Part shown: one piece after another, positions 1 to 7,625 of the stretch
How the letters are laid out: the number at the start of each line of letters is the position of its first letter
Numbering within the stretch: the stretch's first letter is position 1
Made by a program: the position numbers and the translations under genes
Source: an uncultured Lachnospiraceae bacterium
Lineage (GTDB): Bacteria; Bacillota_A; Clostridia; Lachnospirales; Lachnospiraceae
Reading direction: 5' to 3'
DNA: 13,808 nt
Assembly (NCBI GenBank): GCA_910585655.1
Contig: CAJUFW010000074.1
Location: 1,758-15,565 of the forward strand
The notes under the pieces: generated by a model
What the model was told of the DNA's origin: nothing
Database searches by the model: none
What the model saw: only the letters and a program-made list of their open reading frames with translations

Positions 1-28
1 GGAGTTCAGACGTGTGCTCTTCCGATCT
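1..28. other. Illumina TruSeq adapter remnant at contig end
   Basis: The first 28 bases match the 3' part of the TruSeq read-2/index adapter, ending in GCTCTTCCGATCT. Read on the minus strand this is AGATCGGAAGAGC followed by ACACGTCTGAACTCC, the usual adapter read-through sequence. It is library-preparation sequence left on the contig and is not part of the genome. It supplies the in-frame stop (complement of 6-8) and the terminal residues IGRAHV of the overlapping reading frame, which are a known signature of translated adapter. Confidence 0.97.
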
Positions 29-365
29 CCCAGGGCATAACATGTACACAATCCCTTCCTTCATATAAAAATCCAAACCGATCTTTACAAAGCCAGGATA
101 GAGAAGCCTTTACCTCATCCGAAGTCAACTCCCGATCCAACAACACCTTCTCCCCTACCCGGGCATATGTCCCCGCTCCGCCGACCATTCCGTCAAATTC
201 CAAATCCACTACCGATGGCGGTAGCATAGAGCAAGTCCTCCCGGTACATAAAAAACGCAAATGCCCTTCCTCTTTTGCCAAATGCAGAGCTTCTCTGGCA
301 GACGGCGGTATTTGACCACTGTGATCGATCAGGGTACCGTCAATGTCAAAAAAGAGTATCTTCAA
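29..365 (-). CDS. Cof-type HAD-IIB family hydrolase, 3'-truncated
   Basis: This is the N-terminal part of a haloacid-dehalogenase superfamily phosphatase, probably a cytosolic sugar-phosphate or nucleotide phosphatase of the Cof/YbiV type. Motif I is FFDIDGT, with nucleophile Asp7 and acid/base Asp9. Motif II is the Thr41 of CTGRT. The segment DGMVGGAGTY near residue 58 is where type IIB caps begin. Family members are about 250-280 residues; only about 112 genomic residues are present before the adapter. The frame runs on to position 6, but the residues after Trp112 come from adapter. The start is a TTG at 365, six bases after GGGAGGA (372-378); the nearby ATG opens only a two-codon frame. 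The substrate cannot be assigned. It is divergent from the GntR operon. Confidence 0.85.
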
Positions 366-400
366 CTCATATCCTCCCTTGTGTTCCTTATGCCGATCGT

Positions 401-429
401 ACTATATGGAAATGGCAAAATTATGTCAT
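401..429 (-). promoter_or_regulatory. Promoter of the HAD hydrolase gene
   Basis: On the minus strand there is a -35 box ATGACA (429-424), a 17-bp spacer and a -10 box TATAGT (406-401). Each box matches the SigA consensus at five of six bases. Transcription would start near 394, giving a leader of about 29 nt before the TTG start at 365. Confidence 0.65.
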
Positions 430-505
430 GCCTTCCGAGCGGGAGCGCACTGCGGCGGAAAATCCTGCAAAGCAGAATTTAAAATTTTATTTTTTGGGAA
501 AAAGC

Positions 506-534
506 TTGACATAGTGTCTGTTTTGGTGTATGAT
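506..534 (+). promoter_or_regulatory. SigA-type promoter of the GntR-ABC operon
   Basis: A -35 box TTGACA (506-511, perfect) is followed by a 17-bp spacer and a -10 box TATGAT (529-534, five of six). The A/T-rich run at 479-500 upstream could act as an UP element. Transcription should start near 541, inside the first operator palindrome. Confidence 0.8.
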
Positions 535-589
535 TGTATTAAATACTTAATACAGCACTACATTAGTACAATATTACAGTAATACAGCA
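535..589 (+). promoter_or_regulatory. Operator array, probably for the adjacent GntR/YtrA regulator
   Basis: TGTATTAA (535-542) and TTAATACA (547-554) form a perfect 8-bp inverted repeat with a 4-bp spacer, starting at the first base after the -10 box. Half-sites of the form (T/G)TARTACA recur at 547-554, 563-570 and 579-586, exactly 16 bp apart. A second palindrome, TATTAC-A-GTAATA, lies at 572-584. The ten-base word TAATACAGCA occurs at 548-557 and 580-589. The position over and after the transcription start fits repression by steric block. That the GntR protein encoded next binds here is an inference from family behaviour. Confidence 0.7.
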
Positions 590-655
590 ATTTTCCCGTA
601 AGGCTATGATACCAAACAACGCCTAATTCCAACACGAAAGAAAGGAGGTTATGCT

Positions 656-1027
656 ATGTGGGAATTTTCTACAGACCGTCCCATCTACCTACAGCTTATG
701 GAGCGTCTGCAGCTTCGTATCGTCAACGGCACTTATCCGCCAGGTGATAAGTTTCCCTCCGTCAGAGAGCTGGCGCAGGAGGCTTCCGTCAACCCCAACA
801 CCGTGCAAAAGGCTCTTTCCGAGCTGGAGCGCAGCGGAATTCTTTATACGCAGAGAACAAACGGACGATTTATTACGGAGGATGCAGCCATGATTGATAA
901 GCTTAGAAGCCAGCTTGCCGAAGAGCAGCTTGTAGAATTTTTAAAAAAAATGAAAGAATTCGGCTTTGAGCCAAAGGATATCATTACTTTGATTCAAAAG
1001 CACAGCCAGGAAACAGCCACCGATTAG
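656..1027 (+). CDS. GntR family (YtrA subfamily) transcriptional regulator
   Basis: A 123-residue DNA-binding repressor with an N-terminal GntR winged helix (about residues 6-75). Characteristic segments are PIYLQLMERLQLRIVNG, PPGDKFPSVRELA, VNPNTVQKALSELE and GILYTQRTNGRF. A short helical tail of about 45 residues follows, as in the YtrA subfamily, rather than the large ligand-binding domains of FadR or HutC types. The ATG at 656 is seven bases after AAAGGAGG (641-648). An ATG at 651 lies closer to that site but is in another frame. It is the first gene of a three-gene operon with an ABC ATPase and a membrane protein, the standard arrangement for YtrA-type regulators that answer cell-envelope stress or antibiotics. 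The effector is unknown. It probably represses its own promoter through the palindromes at 535-589. Confidence 0.93.
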   Translation: MWEFSTDRPIYLQLMERLQLRIVNGTYPPGDKFPSVRELAQEASVNPNTVQKALSELERSGILYTQRTNGRFITEDAAMIDKLRSQLAEEQLVEFLKKMKEFGFEPKDIITLIQKHSQETATD

Positions 1028-1112
1028 TCCTTCGGCTGCACTATCACTTATAGGGAAACAACACCACAAAGCGAGTCTGTGCTTTATGGCATGTTTTAGA
1101 ATGGAGGAAGAA

Positions 1113-1811
1113 ATGGACACTATCTTAGAATGTAAGAATTTGACAAAAAGGTACGGTAGTTTTACCGCTCTTTCGTCTCTGAACCTTTCTTTGGAAAAGG
1201 GACAGATCATCGGGCTGCTGGGACCAAACGGAAGCGGAAAAACCACGCTGATCAAATGTATGAACGGGCTGTTGGCTCCGACTTCCGGAGAAATCCGTGT
1301 AGGCGGCTACCATCCTGGAGTAGAGAGCAAACGCATCCTCTCTTATCTTCCGGAACGCAATGCTCTGCCGGACTGGATGAAAGTCCGAGACCTGGTACGT
1401 TATTTTCAGGATTTCTATGCAGATTTCCGTACGGAAAAGGCTTTTGCTATGTTAAAAGATCTAAAGATCGACATCCATAAGCGTCTTAAAAACCTTTCCA
1501 AAGGAACCAAGGAAAAAGTACAGCTTATCCTCGCTATGAGCCGTGAAGCCGACCTTTATTGCCTGGATGAGCCAATCGGCGGCGTCGATCCGGCTTCCAG
1601 AGATTATATTTTAAAGACCATCTTAAACAACTACAGTGAAAATGCCGCCGTCATCATTTCCACCCATTTAATCCAGGATATCGAAGCGGTATTGGATCGG
1701 GTCTTATTCCTGCAGGACGGTGAGTTAAGGTTAAATGCTGCCGTAGACGAAATCAGAGAACAAAAGGGTATGTCTGTAGACACCCTGTTCCGGGAGGTAT
1801 TCAAATGTTAG
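1113..1811 (+). CDS. ABC transporter ATP-binding protein
   Basis: A 232-residue cytoplasmic ATPase that would power the membrane protein encoded next. Walker A is GPNGSGKTT (residues 37-45). The Q-loop region carries YLPE (78-81), common in this ABC-2-type subfamily. The signature is LSKGTKEK (128-135) in place of LSGGQ. Walker B is LYCLDEP (148-154), the D-loop is GGVDP (156-160), and the switch histidine is His185 in STHL. The start is taken at ATG 1113, five bases after GGAGG (1103-1107); in-frame ATGs at 1086 and 1101 lack a good ribosome site. The stop overlaps the permease start by 7 bp (ATGTTAG), so translation is probably coupled. Relatives include YtrB-, BcrA- and NatA-like exporters. 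The transported substrate cannot be read from the sequence. Confidence 0.92.
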   Translation: MDTILECKNLTKRYGSFTALSSLNLSLEKGQIIGLLGPNGSGKTTLIKCMNGLLAPTSGEIRVGGYHPGVESKRILSYLPERNALPDWMKVRDLVRYFQDFYADFRTEKAFAMLKDLKIDIHKRLKNLSKGTKEKVQLILAMSREADLYCLDEPIGGVDPASRDYILKTILNNYSENAAVIISTHLIQDIEAVLDRVLFLQDGELRLNAAVDEIREQKGMSVDTLFREVFKC

Positions 1812-2608
1812 GAAAATTATTAAAATATGACTTCAAGGCTGTTGCACGTTACTTACTTCCAATCTTTGGACTGCTGCTGATTTCCACCTGCGGCACCAAG
1901 CTGACGCTAGAGCTTCCGGAAAACAATTTGGTCAATGTATTCCGTTCCGTATTTATCGTCGCTTACGTCATTTCCCTGATCGCGATTGGCGCGGGAGCAA
2001 TGATTATCCTGATTCTGCACTTTTATAAAAATCTTATGACGGATCAGGGTTATCTTTCCTTTACCCTGCCGGTCACGCCAACCACCCATCTGGCTTCTAA
2101 GCTGATCAACGGTACTATTTGGATAGCGTTCACGGTTCTGGCGATTTTCCTTTCCGTCATGCTGCTTTTAGCAGGTCATATCGGCACGTCGGAATGGGCT
2201 GTCATACAAGATACGTTTGCTCAGCTAATAAAGGAGCTGAATCGGATCGGATTTTCCAATGGCGAGCTGCTTTTTTACCTGATTGTCATGCCGCTTACCG
2301 GTGCGGTCGGCAGTCAAATCACGGTTTACTTTTGTATCTGCGCCGGACAGCTTTTTTCTGGACACCGTATCATCGGCGCTTTTGTCTTTTACTTTGGCGT
2401 CTATGTGGTCAACCAAATTGTGCAGGCTGTTCTGCTGATACTAAACAGCAAGTCTATCACTACTTTGGCTACGGCTTCTGATTTTACCGAAATGGGTACG
2501 GCTATGGGCAACCTGATAACACAATCCATCGTGTTCTCTCTGCTCCTTTACATCGTCCTCTTTTTTGCAAGCCGCTACCTGCTCAACCATAAACTGAATC
2601 TGGAATAA
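1805..2608 (+). CDS. ABC-2-type membrane permease, six helices
   Basis: A 267-residue integral membrane protein and the likely partner of the upstream ATPase. Hydrophobic segments lie at about residues 14-32, 46-73, 100-124, 155-182, 187-214 and 235-258, giving six helices. The cytoplasmic N-terminus MLGKLLKYDFKA is typical of GntR-linked permeases. The loop after helix 2 contains DQGYLSFTLPVTP, a segment commonly seen in clostridial ABC permeases of this kind. GGGAGG (1791-1796) precedes the ATG, which overlaps the ATPase stop. It is the last gene of the operon and ends just before a terminator. Whether it exports a peptide antibiotic or lipid, or acts as a sensor, cannot be decided here. 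Confidence 0.85.
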   Translation: MLGKLLKYDFKAVARYLLPIFGLLLISTCGTKLTLELPENNLVNVFRSVFIVAYVISLIAIGAGAMIILILHFYKNLMTDQGYLSFTLPVTPTTHLASKLINGTIWIAFTVLAIFLSVMLLLAGHIGTSEWAVIQDTFAQLIKELNRIGFSNGELLFYLIVMPLTGAVGSQITVYFCICAGQLFSGHRIIGAFVFYFGVYVVNQIVQAVLLILNSKSITTLATASDFTEMGTAMGNLITQSIVFSLLLYIVLFFASRYLLNHKLNLE

Positions 2609-2610
2609 AA

Positions 2611-2649
2611 AAAAGCCCTTCGAGTGTGTATCCCACCCGGAGGGCTTTT
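2611..2649. terminator. Bidirectional rho-independent terminator
   Basis: Two 16-base arms (2611-2626 and 2634-2649) enclose a 7-base loop. They pair throughout except for one wobble and one mismatch, whichever strand is transcribed. The core is AAAAGCCCT with AGGGCTTTT. A T-rich tail follows on both strands, so it can end both the plus-strand ABC operon and the converging lacZ transcript. Confidence 0.9.
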
Positions 2650-2652
2650 CTT

Positions 2653-5600
2653 TTATATCCCCTGGAACACAAAACGCAGCTTCAAGGTCTTTTCTTCCTG
2701 AATCTGATATTCCGCATGCGTTCTGGCACGCCAGCTATCGTCACCGCCTACTCCTAATTGCGCCTTTGCCACCCGTACCACGGTCGAATGAATCGGCGGC
2801 AGCTCATAAGCATGGTTCGCGTTCTCCAGTTCGTGTGGTGTATATGGAAGCGCAGAAAAGCTTAACTCCCTGCCGCAAAAGATCAGACCCCTTCCCCTCG
2901 AATCGGTTACTTTGGCATAACGGACTCCAATCTTATTGCCGCATTCCTGCGGTTTCAAATAGGCAGCCAAATTCTCCTTTACCTGGTTATGGTAAATACC
3001 AAGCTTGGCTCCCCGGCAGCGATCCGTATAGGTTTCCTCCGAACCATACCCATACCATTCCACCTGCTCATAGTCGGCAGGCAAACGGAATAACACGCCA
3101 AATTCCGGCATATCTCCAAGCTCTGGTACCCAGTCATAGGTCAGCTCCGTTTCCACTCTGCCGTCTCCCCATACCCGGTAAGCCAGCTCACAGGCTGCCT
3201 CCGGAGTAGTCGGCATGGTATAATGATAACAAATCCGCACCGAATCGGCTTCTTCTGTTATGCTTGGCTCAAATCCTGTTCCGTTTTTGTGTGTCAGGTA
3301 CAGACTGGCAATTTTCCATTGCGCATAACGTCCCGGCATATTGTTTCCCCGATCGTTATCGGTCGGCGCACGCCAGAAGTTCGGCATCGGAATACCGGAA
3401 AGCAGCTCTTTCCCGGCATAACGATAGGACACCAGCCCGCCACTGCTATAGGAAAACAACGCCTCAAAACCTTCTCCCCGTACTCCTAAATTCCATACTC
3501 CACGGATTACCTGAAGCGGCGCCTTCTCCTCTATCACAAATCCTTTTATGCAGGATGCTTCTCCCTCAAAAGCTTCCGATCTCGTTTCCTGTACCGGCTT
3601 CCAGACCTTCTGTCCGAACGCTACCTCATGCCCGGCTTGGGCATAGGCTGTCTTTTGCTTTAAACGGAAGGAAACCAGCACGCTGTATTCTACACCTGTC
3701 TTATTCCCATCCGTAAAGCCCGATCTCGTTGCGTTTATCTTTTCGGTAAAAGAACATGGCAGCGGATACCGTTTCTTTGATAATGGCGCTACCTCTGTTT
3801 TTACGATCTCCTCCCGGCAGACTTTTCCGTTTTCCAAAAGCTGTACGACACAATCATATTGTTCTGTTCCGGTAAAGAGGTTTTTATTCCATACCAGAAA
3901 ACCATCGTTTTCCCATTCTATACTGATATTCTGATAGTTAAACTTCACTTCCTGCATCTTAGGCGATTCTCTGCGATCGCCATAAACAATTCCGTTTCCG
4001 CTGAAATTGTAATCGGTCGGACGATCGGCAAAGTCCCCGCCGTAAGCCTGGAACTCCTTTCCATAGCGGTTCTTTATAGCAATCGACTGATCCACATAGT
4101 CCCAGATAAAACCGCCCTGATACAGCTCCTCCCGGTCGGACAGATCGGTATATTTGTGCATCGCCCCGCAGGAATTTCCCATCGCGTGAGTATACTCGCA
4201 GCAAATAAACGGCTTATCCCGATGTTCCTTTAAAAATTCCTCGATCTTTACTACCGGCGTATACATCTGACTTTCGATATCGCTTGTCTCTGGATAACGT
4301 CTGTCATGGCAAATTCCCTCGTAATGCACCAGACGGGTCTGATCCAATTTATGGAACAGGCAGGACATTTCATAGATATTTTTCCCTCCCCACGATTCGT
4401 TTCCACAGGACCAGATCAAAATCGACGGATGGTTTTTATCCCTCTGATACATGGAATTCGCCCGGTCTAAAACCAGCTCCCTCCATTCCGGGCGATCGCC
4501 TGGAACTATTTGTTCCGGCGTTGTTTTTTTCCAGTAGAGCGGCTCCCAGGAGCCATGTGATTCCAGATTCGTTTCATCAATCATATACAACCCATAACGG
4601 TCGCAAAGCTGATATAAATAGGAACCGTTTGGATAATGGCTTGTACGGATCGCATTGATATTGTTGCGTTTCATCGTCAGAACATCCTGCAATACCTCCT
4701 CCGGTGAAACCGCGCGTCCCGTCCGGCAGCTAAATTCATGGCGGTTTACTCCTTTAAAGACAATCCGTTTCCCGTTTAAGTACATGACCGCCCCACGCAG
4801 TTCAAACCGACGGAACCCAACATCCTGAGAAATCACCTCTTTGACCTGACCGTCCGTTCCATAGACCGTTAAAACCAGCTCATACAAGGCAGGATTCTCC
4901 GCGCTCCAAAGTCTGGGAGCTTCTACCGGAATCTCTAACGAAACCGTCTGGCAGTTCTTTTCCTGCCTAGAAACATCTGTTCTGCACTCTGCAAGCAACT
5001 CCCTGTTCCAAAGCAGCTCTGCCTCTATCCGCCCGCTTCCTTCTACCTGTGCCAAAACCTGTAAATCGGCTTTTTGAAAATCCTTGGATAAGTCTGTCCG
5101 TATCCCGATATCCCAGATATGAACAGATGGAACCGCATAGAGAAAAACGCTGCGGAATATCCCGGAAAATCGGAAGAAATCCTGATCCTCACACCAGCTT
5201 CCGGCAGTCCATTTATAGACCTGAACAGCCAGCTTATTTTGCCCCTCCTGTAAATAATCTGTCAATTCAAATTCCGACGGAGTAAAGCTGTCCTCACTAT
5301 AGCCGATATAATGACCGTTGAGCCAGACTGCCATTCCACTCTCTACCCCTTGAAAGGAAACAATTATCCGCTTCCCGGACATTTGCTGCGGAAGCCTGAA
5401 GTATTTGACATAGCTAGCCGTTGGATTAAAGCGTTCCGGAATCTGCCCTGGCTCTATTTCCTCCCTGCCGTCCCAAGGATATTGTGTATTGACGTATTGC
5501 GGCACATCATACCCTTCCATCTGGATATGAGCCGGGACACGAATCTCCTCCCAGCCATTGCAATCATATTCCATCGTTTCAAAATCGGTAATCGACGAAG

Positions 5601-5769
5601 CAAAGTTTCTCGCATAGGCAAATTTCCAAACTCCGTCTAACGAATAGCGCAAACTGCTTTCTTCCCGCTCCTTCTCCTCCCTGTCCGCATAACAAACATG
5701 GTCGGAATGTGCATCCAGCCGGTTTTCCCGGAAAAACTCCGGATCGGCTATTTTTTTCTGATCAAACAT
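2653..5769 (-). CDS. lacZ: Beta-galactosidase, glycoside hydrolase family 2 (LacZ type)
   Basis: A large LacZ-type enzyme of about 1,038 residues that hydrolyses terminal beta-D-galactosides such as lactose. No signal peptide is visible, so it is probably cytoplasmic. Residue numbers count from the first ATG. The N-terminal sugar-binding and jelly-roll part spans about 45-220 (LDGVWKF, WLNGHYIGYSEDSFTP). The TIM barrel begins near FKGVNRHEF (339-347) and includes RTSHYPN (376-382) and DETNLESHG (399-407). The acid/base is Glu459 in CGNES and the nucleophile is Glu526 in CCEYTHAMGNS. The C-terminal part is the small-chain domain seen in single-chain LacZ, ending near HSTVVRVAKAQLGVGGDDSW. Two ATGs are adjacent (5772 and 5769). 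The second is preferred because AGGAGG (5776-5781) lies six bases away rather than three. No lactose permease or LacI regulator is next to it, so it stands alone between two regulator-membrane modules. Confidence 0.95.
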   Translation of the reverse strand: MFDQKKIADPEFFRENRLDAHSDHVCYADREEKEREESSLRYSLDGVWKFAYARNFASSITDFETMEYDCNGWEEIRVPAHIQMEGYDVPQYVNTQYPWDGREEIEPGQIPERFNPTASYVKYFRLPQQMSGKRIIVSFQGVESGMAVWLNGHYIGYSEDSFTPSEFELTDYLQEGQNKLAVQVYKWTAGSWCEDQDFFRFSGIFRSVFLYAVPSVHIWDIGIRTDLSKDFQKADLQVLAQVEGSGRIEAELLWNRELLAECRTDVSRQEKNCQTVSLEIPVEAPRLWSAENPALYELVLTVYGTDGQVKEVISQDVGFRRFELRGAVMYLNGKRIVFKGVNRHEFSCRTGRAVSPEEVLQDVLTMKRNNINAIRTSHYPNGSYLYQLCDRYGLYMIDETNLESHGSWEPLYWKKTTPEQIVPGDRPEWRELVLDRANSMYQRDKNHPSILIWSCGNESWGGKNIYEMSCLFHKLDQTRLVHYEGICHDRRYPETSDIESQMYTPVVKIEEFLKEHRDKPFICCEYTHAMGNSCGAMHKYTDLSDREELYQGGFIWDYVDQSIAIKNRYGKEFQAYGGDFADRPTDYNFSGNGIVYGDRRESPKMQEVKFNYQNISIEWENDGFLVWNKNLFTGTEQYDCVVQLLENGKVCREEIVKTEVAPLSKKRYPLPCSFTEKINATRSGFTDGNKTGVEYSVLVSFRLKQKTAYAQAGHEVAFGQKVWKPVQETRSEAFEGEASCIKGFVIEEKAPLQVIRGVWNLGVRGEGFEALFSYSSGGLVSYRYAGKELLSGIPMPNFWRAPTDNDRGNNMPGRYAQWKIASLYLTHKNGTGFEPSITEEADSVRICYHYTMPTTPEAACELAYRVWGDGRVETELTYDWVPELGDMPEFGVLFRLPADYEQVEWYGYGSEETYTDRCRGAKLGIYHNQVKENLAAYLKPQECGNKIGVRYAKVTDSRGRGLIFCGRELSFSALPYTPHELENANHAYELPPIHSTVVRVAKAQLGVGGDDSWRARTHAEYQIQEEKTLKLRFVFQGI

Positions 5770-5855
5770 CATTGCCCTCCTGTTTCTGTTGTTGGCTGTT
5801 CCGATATCCGCTTTGTCGTCTTTTGTCTTTCCTTTTTACAGTTACTTCGCATATC

Positions 5856-5866
5856 GAAAGCGCTTC
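5856..5866. promoter_or_regulatory. cre/LacI-type operator candidate upstream of lacZ
   Basis: GAAAGCGCTTC contains the 8-bp palindrome AAGCGCTT, the core seen in CcpA (cre) and LacI-family operators. The outer bases do not fit the cre consensus well. It lies about 15-25 bp after the likely transcription start, where a bound repressor would block elongation. Carbon-catabolite control of a beta-galactosidase gene would be expected, but this is an inference. Confidence 0.4.
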
Positions 5867-5885
5867 TGTTTTTCCCTGCCTCGTC

Positions 5886-5914
5886 AGTTTATCAGTCAAT
5901 CTACTTTTTTACAA
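5886..5914 (-). promoter_or_regulatory. Possible lacZ promoter
   Basis: On the minus strand TTGTAA (5914-5909), a 17-bp spacer and TAAACT (5891-5886) each match the SigA boxes at four of six bases. It is the best pair in the 211-bp gap upstream of lacZ, but it is weak. An alternative is transcription continuing from the DUF2812 gene, since no clear terminator separates them. Confidence 0.35.
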
Positions 5915-5932
5915 TGCCATCCTGCAAGTAGC

Positions 5933-5945
5933 GATCTGCCAGATC
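5933..5945. repeat. 13-bp perfect palindrome upstream of lacZ
   Basis: GATCTG-C-CAGATC is a perfect inverted repeat with one central base, lying between the DUF2812 stop and the possible lacZ -35 box. It could be an operator. It is not a terminator for the minus-strand upstream genes, because no T-run follows it on that strand. Confidence 0.35.
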
Positions 5946-5983
5946 CTAAAAAAACTGTGCCTAAAAACAAGATTTCCTCTCGC

Positions 5984-7231
5984 CTATTGTTCTGACAATC
6001 GTTCTGCCATACTTCGTACCCATTCTTCTAAGGAAAGCGCTTCCTCTCCTACCTGATAAAAAGTAGCATGTATGATCTGGTTTCCCTTTTGCAGCACTAC
6101 CGTCGGAAAATGAATCTGGTTCCAATACCCCACGGCAGTCTCTACCCCTAACTCGGAAGCCGACGGCAAATCCAAATATTCCAATGTTTCTCTATCCCAA
6201 ATTCCTCTTTTAAAACGGTCATATTGTTCGTATTCTGCTGCCAAACGCTTGGCTATCCAGGCATTCGCCGTTTTATGGTAATCAACCAAAAGACCGCCTC
6301 TTACACTGCTTCCATCCTTCCGTCTTATATCGGCATGTTCCGACCAGTGTATATTACCCGGCGCCAGCCAGTCTGACCATTCCTTTACCCAGTCATAATT
6401 TCCGCCCATCCTTGAGCCCTGATAAGAAACTATCTCCTCTCCTGCCAGTTCCTTCATTGTCGCAAACGGCAGTTCCTTTTGATATTCCGTCAAAGGCAAA
6501 CGATCTTCTCCCAAGCTTCGTCGGCTCCACCCCGCCAGCCCGACGACTATCCATGCTACAAACAGTATCACTTGTATGATTCGCTTTAGCAGATGCCGCT
6601 TCTGCTTTCCTTGCCAGTCCTTTGTATGCCTTAACTCCTGCCCTGCTTCCAGTCTCCTTTGCAGTCTGCCCAAAGAAATTACTGCATATACAGATTCTGC
6701 ATTCATCCAGACGATCAAAGCAGTCCCCCACAGGAAAAACCAGCTCCTCGCCGTTATCATCAGCAGCAAAGGTCCCATAAAAAAAGCCAAAAACAGATAC
6801 ACCAGCAGCCAGAAGCAAAGTGGAATCAGCGAACCGATCCGACGCTTCCGAACTGCCTTTAAAGCCAGAGCCTGTACCAACGGATCGGTATTTAACTCGC
6901 GCTCCCCTGGTTCCTTTGAGCAATAAATATAAAAATCACCTCGTTTTGCCAGATACTCCCAATGATACGCCTGACTTAACTCCACTGCCCCCGGATCGGG
7001 TTCTCCGTTATTCTCTGCCCACATACTGGTGCCGGTCTGCGCTGCCTCCAGACGGTATTTCAACGGCTGCGGCTGACTGCGGGAAAATACCGCCAGTCCG
7101 CCCCAAAATCCATCCTTTTCCAAAAGCAGACCTTCCCTCGCCAGATCCGTCAGCCACCCTTCCATTCCCTCTATATCATAGGAAGGACAGGGAGCCAAAC
7201 GATATACTTTTTGTTTCTCCTGTTTTAACAT
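5984..7231 (-). CDS. DUF2812 domain-containing membrane protein
   Basis: A 415-residue protein. The N-terminal domain (about residues 8-105) has the DUF2812 pattern: VYRLAPCPSYDIEGMEGWL, a run of short hydrophobic turns, then QPQPLKYRLEA and WEYLAKRGDFYIY. Three hydrophobic segments follow at about 133-158, 162-188 and 217-236. The C-terminal part of about 180 residues is soluble and probably outside the membrane. The function of DUF2812 is not established. These genes very often follow a padR gene, as here: the start ATG overlaps the padR stop by 7 bp, implying coupled translation. A role as a membrane sensor or effector controlled by the PadR repressor is plausible but unproven. Confidence 0.85.
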   Translation of the reverse strand: MLKQEKQKVYRLAPCPSYDIEGMEGWLTDLAREGLLLEKDGFWGGLAVFSRSQPQPLKYRLEAAQTGTSMWAENNGEPDPGAVELSQAYHWEYLAKRGDFYIYCSKEPGERELNTDPLVQALALKAVRKRRIGSLIPLCFWLLVYLFLAFFMGPLLLMITARSWFFLWGTALIVWMNAESVYAVISLGRLQRRLEAGQELRHTKDWQGKQKRHLLKRIIQVILFVAWIVVGLAGWSRRSLGEDRLPLTEYQKELPFATMKELAGEEIVSYQGSRMGGNYDWVKEWSDWLAPGNIHWSEHADIRRKDGSSVRGGLLVDYHKTANAWIAKRLAAEYEQYDRFKRGIWDRETLEYLDLPSASELGVETAVGYWNQIHFPTVVLQKGNQIIHATFYQVGEEALSLEEWVRSMAERLSEQ

Positions 7232-7575
7232 TCACATACGCCCCCTTTCTTCTCTCCGTTCTGCTCATTCTGTTCCTCCTCGGCGTCCGCCACACATCGG
7301 CGCAGACGCGCCAGCTCTGTTTCATATGCCAGACGCCCTTTTTCCGTCAGACAATACGTACGCTTCCGCCCTTCTACTTCGATCTCCCGGATATAACTCT
7401 CCTTTTCAAACTTCGCCAAAATCGTATAGAGCGTCGCCGGACCGATTTGCAATCTCCCCTTTGTCCGCCTCTCAATCTCCTCCGCTATATCAATTCCGCA
7501 CATCGGTCTTTTGCAAAAAGCTATCAGCACATAAAACATGGATTCCGTAAGAATTTCCATGGATTTCTTCGGCAA
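7225..7575 (-). CDS. PadR family transcriptional regulator
   Basis: A 116-residue winged-helix repressor. The N-terminal domain shows the PadR pattern (ESMFYVLIAFCKRPMCGIDI, GPATLYTILAKFEKESYI, GRKRTYCLTEKGRLAY). It ends in a short acidic then basic helical tail, the compact form used for dimerisation. The TTG at 7575 is taken as the start because AAAGGGGGG (7582-7590) lies six bases upstream, and the protein then begins MPKKSMEILTESM, as relatives do. An upstream in-frame ATG at 7614 lies inside the operator and almost at the predicted transcription start, so it is unlikely to be used. It overlaps the DUF2812 gene and probably represses both genes. Confidence 0.9.
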   Translation of the reverse strand: MPKKSMEILTESMFYVLIAFCKRPMCGIDIAEEIERRTKGRLQIGPATLYTILAKFEKESYIREIEVEGRKRTYCLTEKGRLAYETELARLRRCVADAEEEQNEQNGEKKGGVCEC

Positions 7576-7593
7576 CGCAATCCCCCCTTTTTT

Positions 7594-7625
7594 AATATCG
7601 TTATACGATATCATTTAACGATATT
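7594..7625. promoter_or_regulatory. Nested operators in the padR leader
   Basis: ATATCGT-TAT-ACGATAT (7595-7611) is a perfect 7-bp inverted repeat. It is nested in a larger one, where AATATCGTTA (7594-7603) pairs with TAACGATATT (7616-7625). ACGATAT occurs twice in direct orientation (7605-7611 and 7618-7624). The block abuts the -10 box and covers the predicted transcription start near 7616, as expected for autorepression by PadR. Confidence 0.75.

Noticed and set aside
1086..1112. N-terminal extension of the ABC ATPase by nine residues
   Set aside because: The extension would consume the ribosome site GGAGG. The start at 1113 gives the standard beginning of the domain.
3859..4233. Plus-strand open frames within lacZ
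   Set aside because: They overlap a full-length beta-galactosidase with intact catalytic motifs. No ribosome sites or homology-like patterns were seen.
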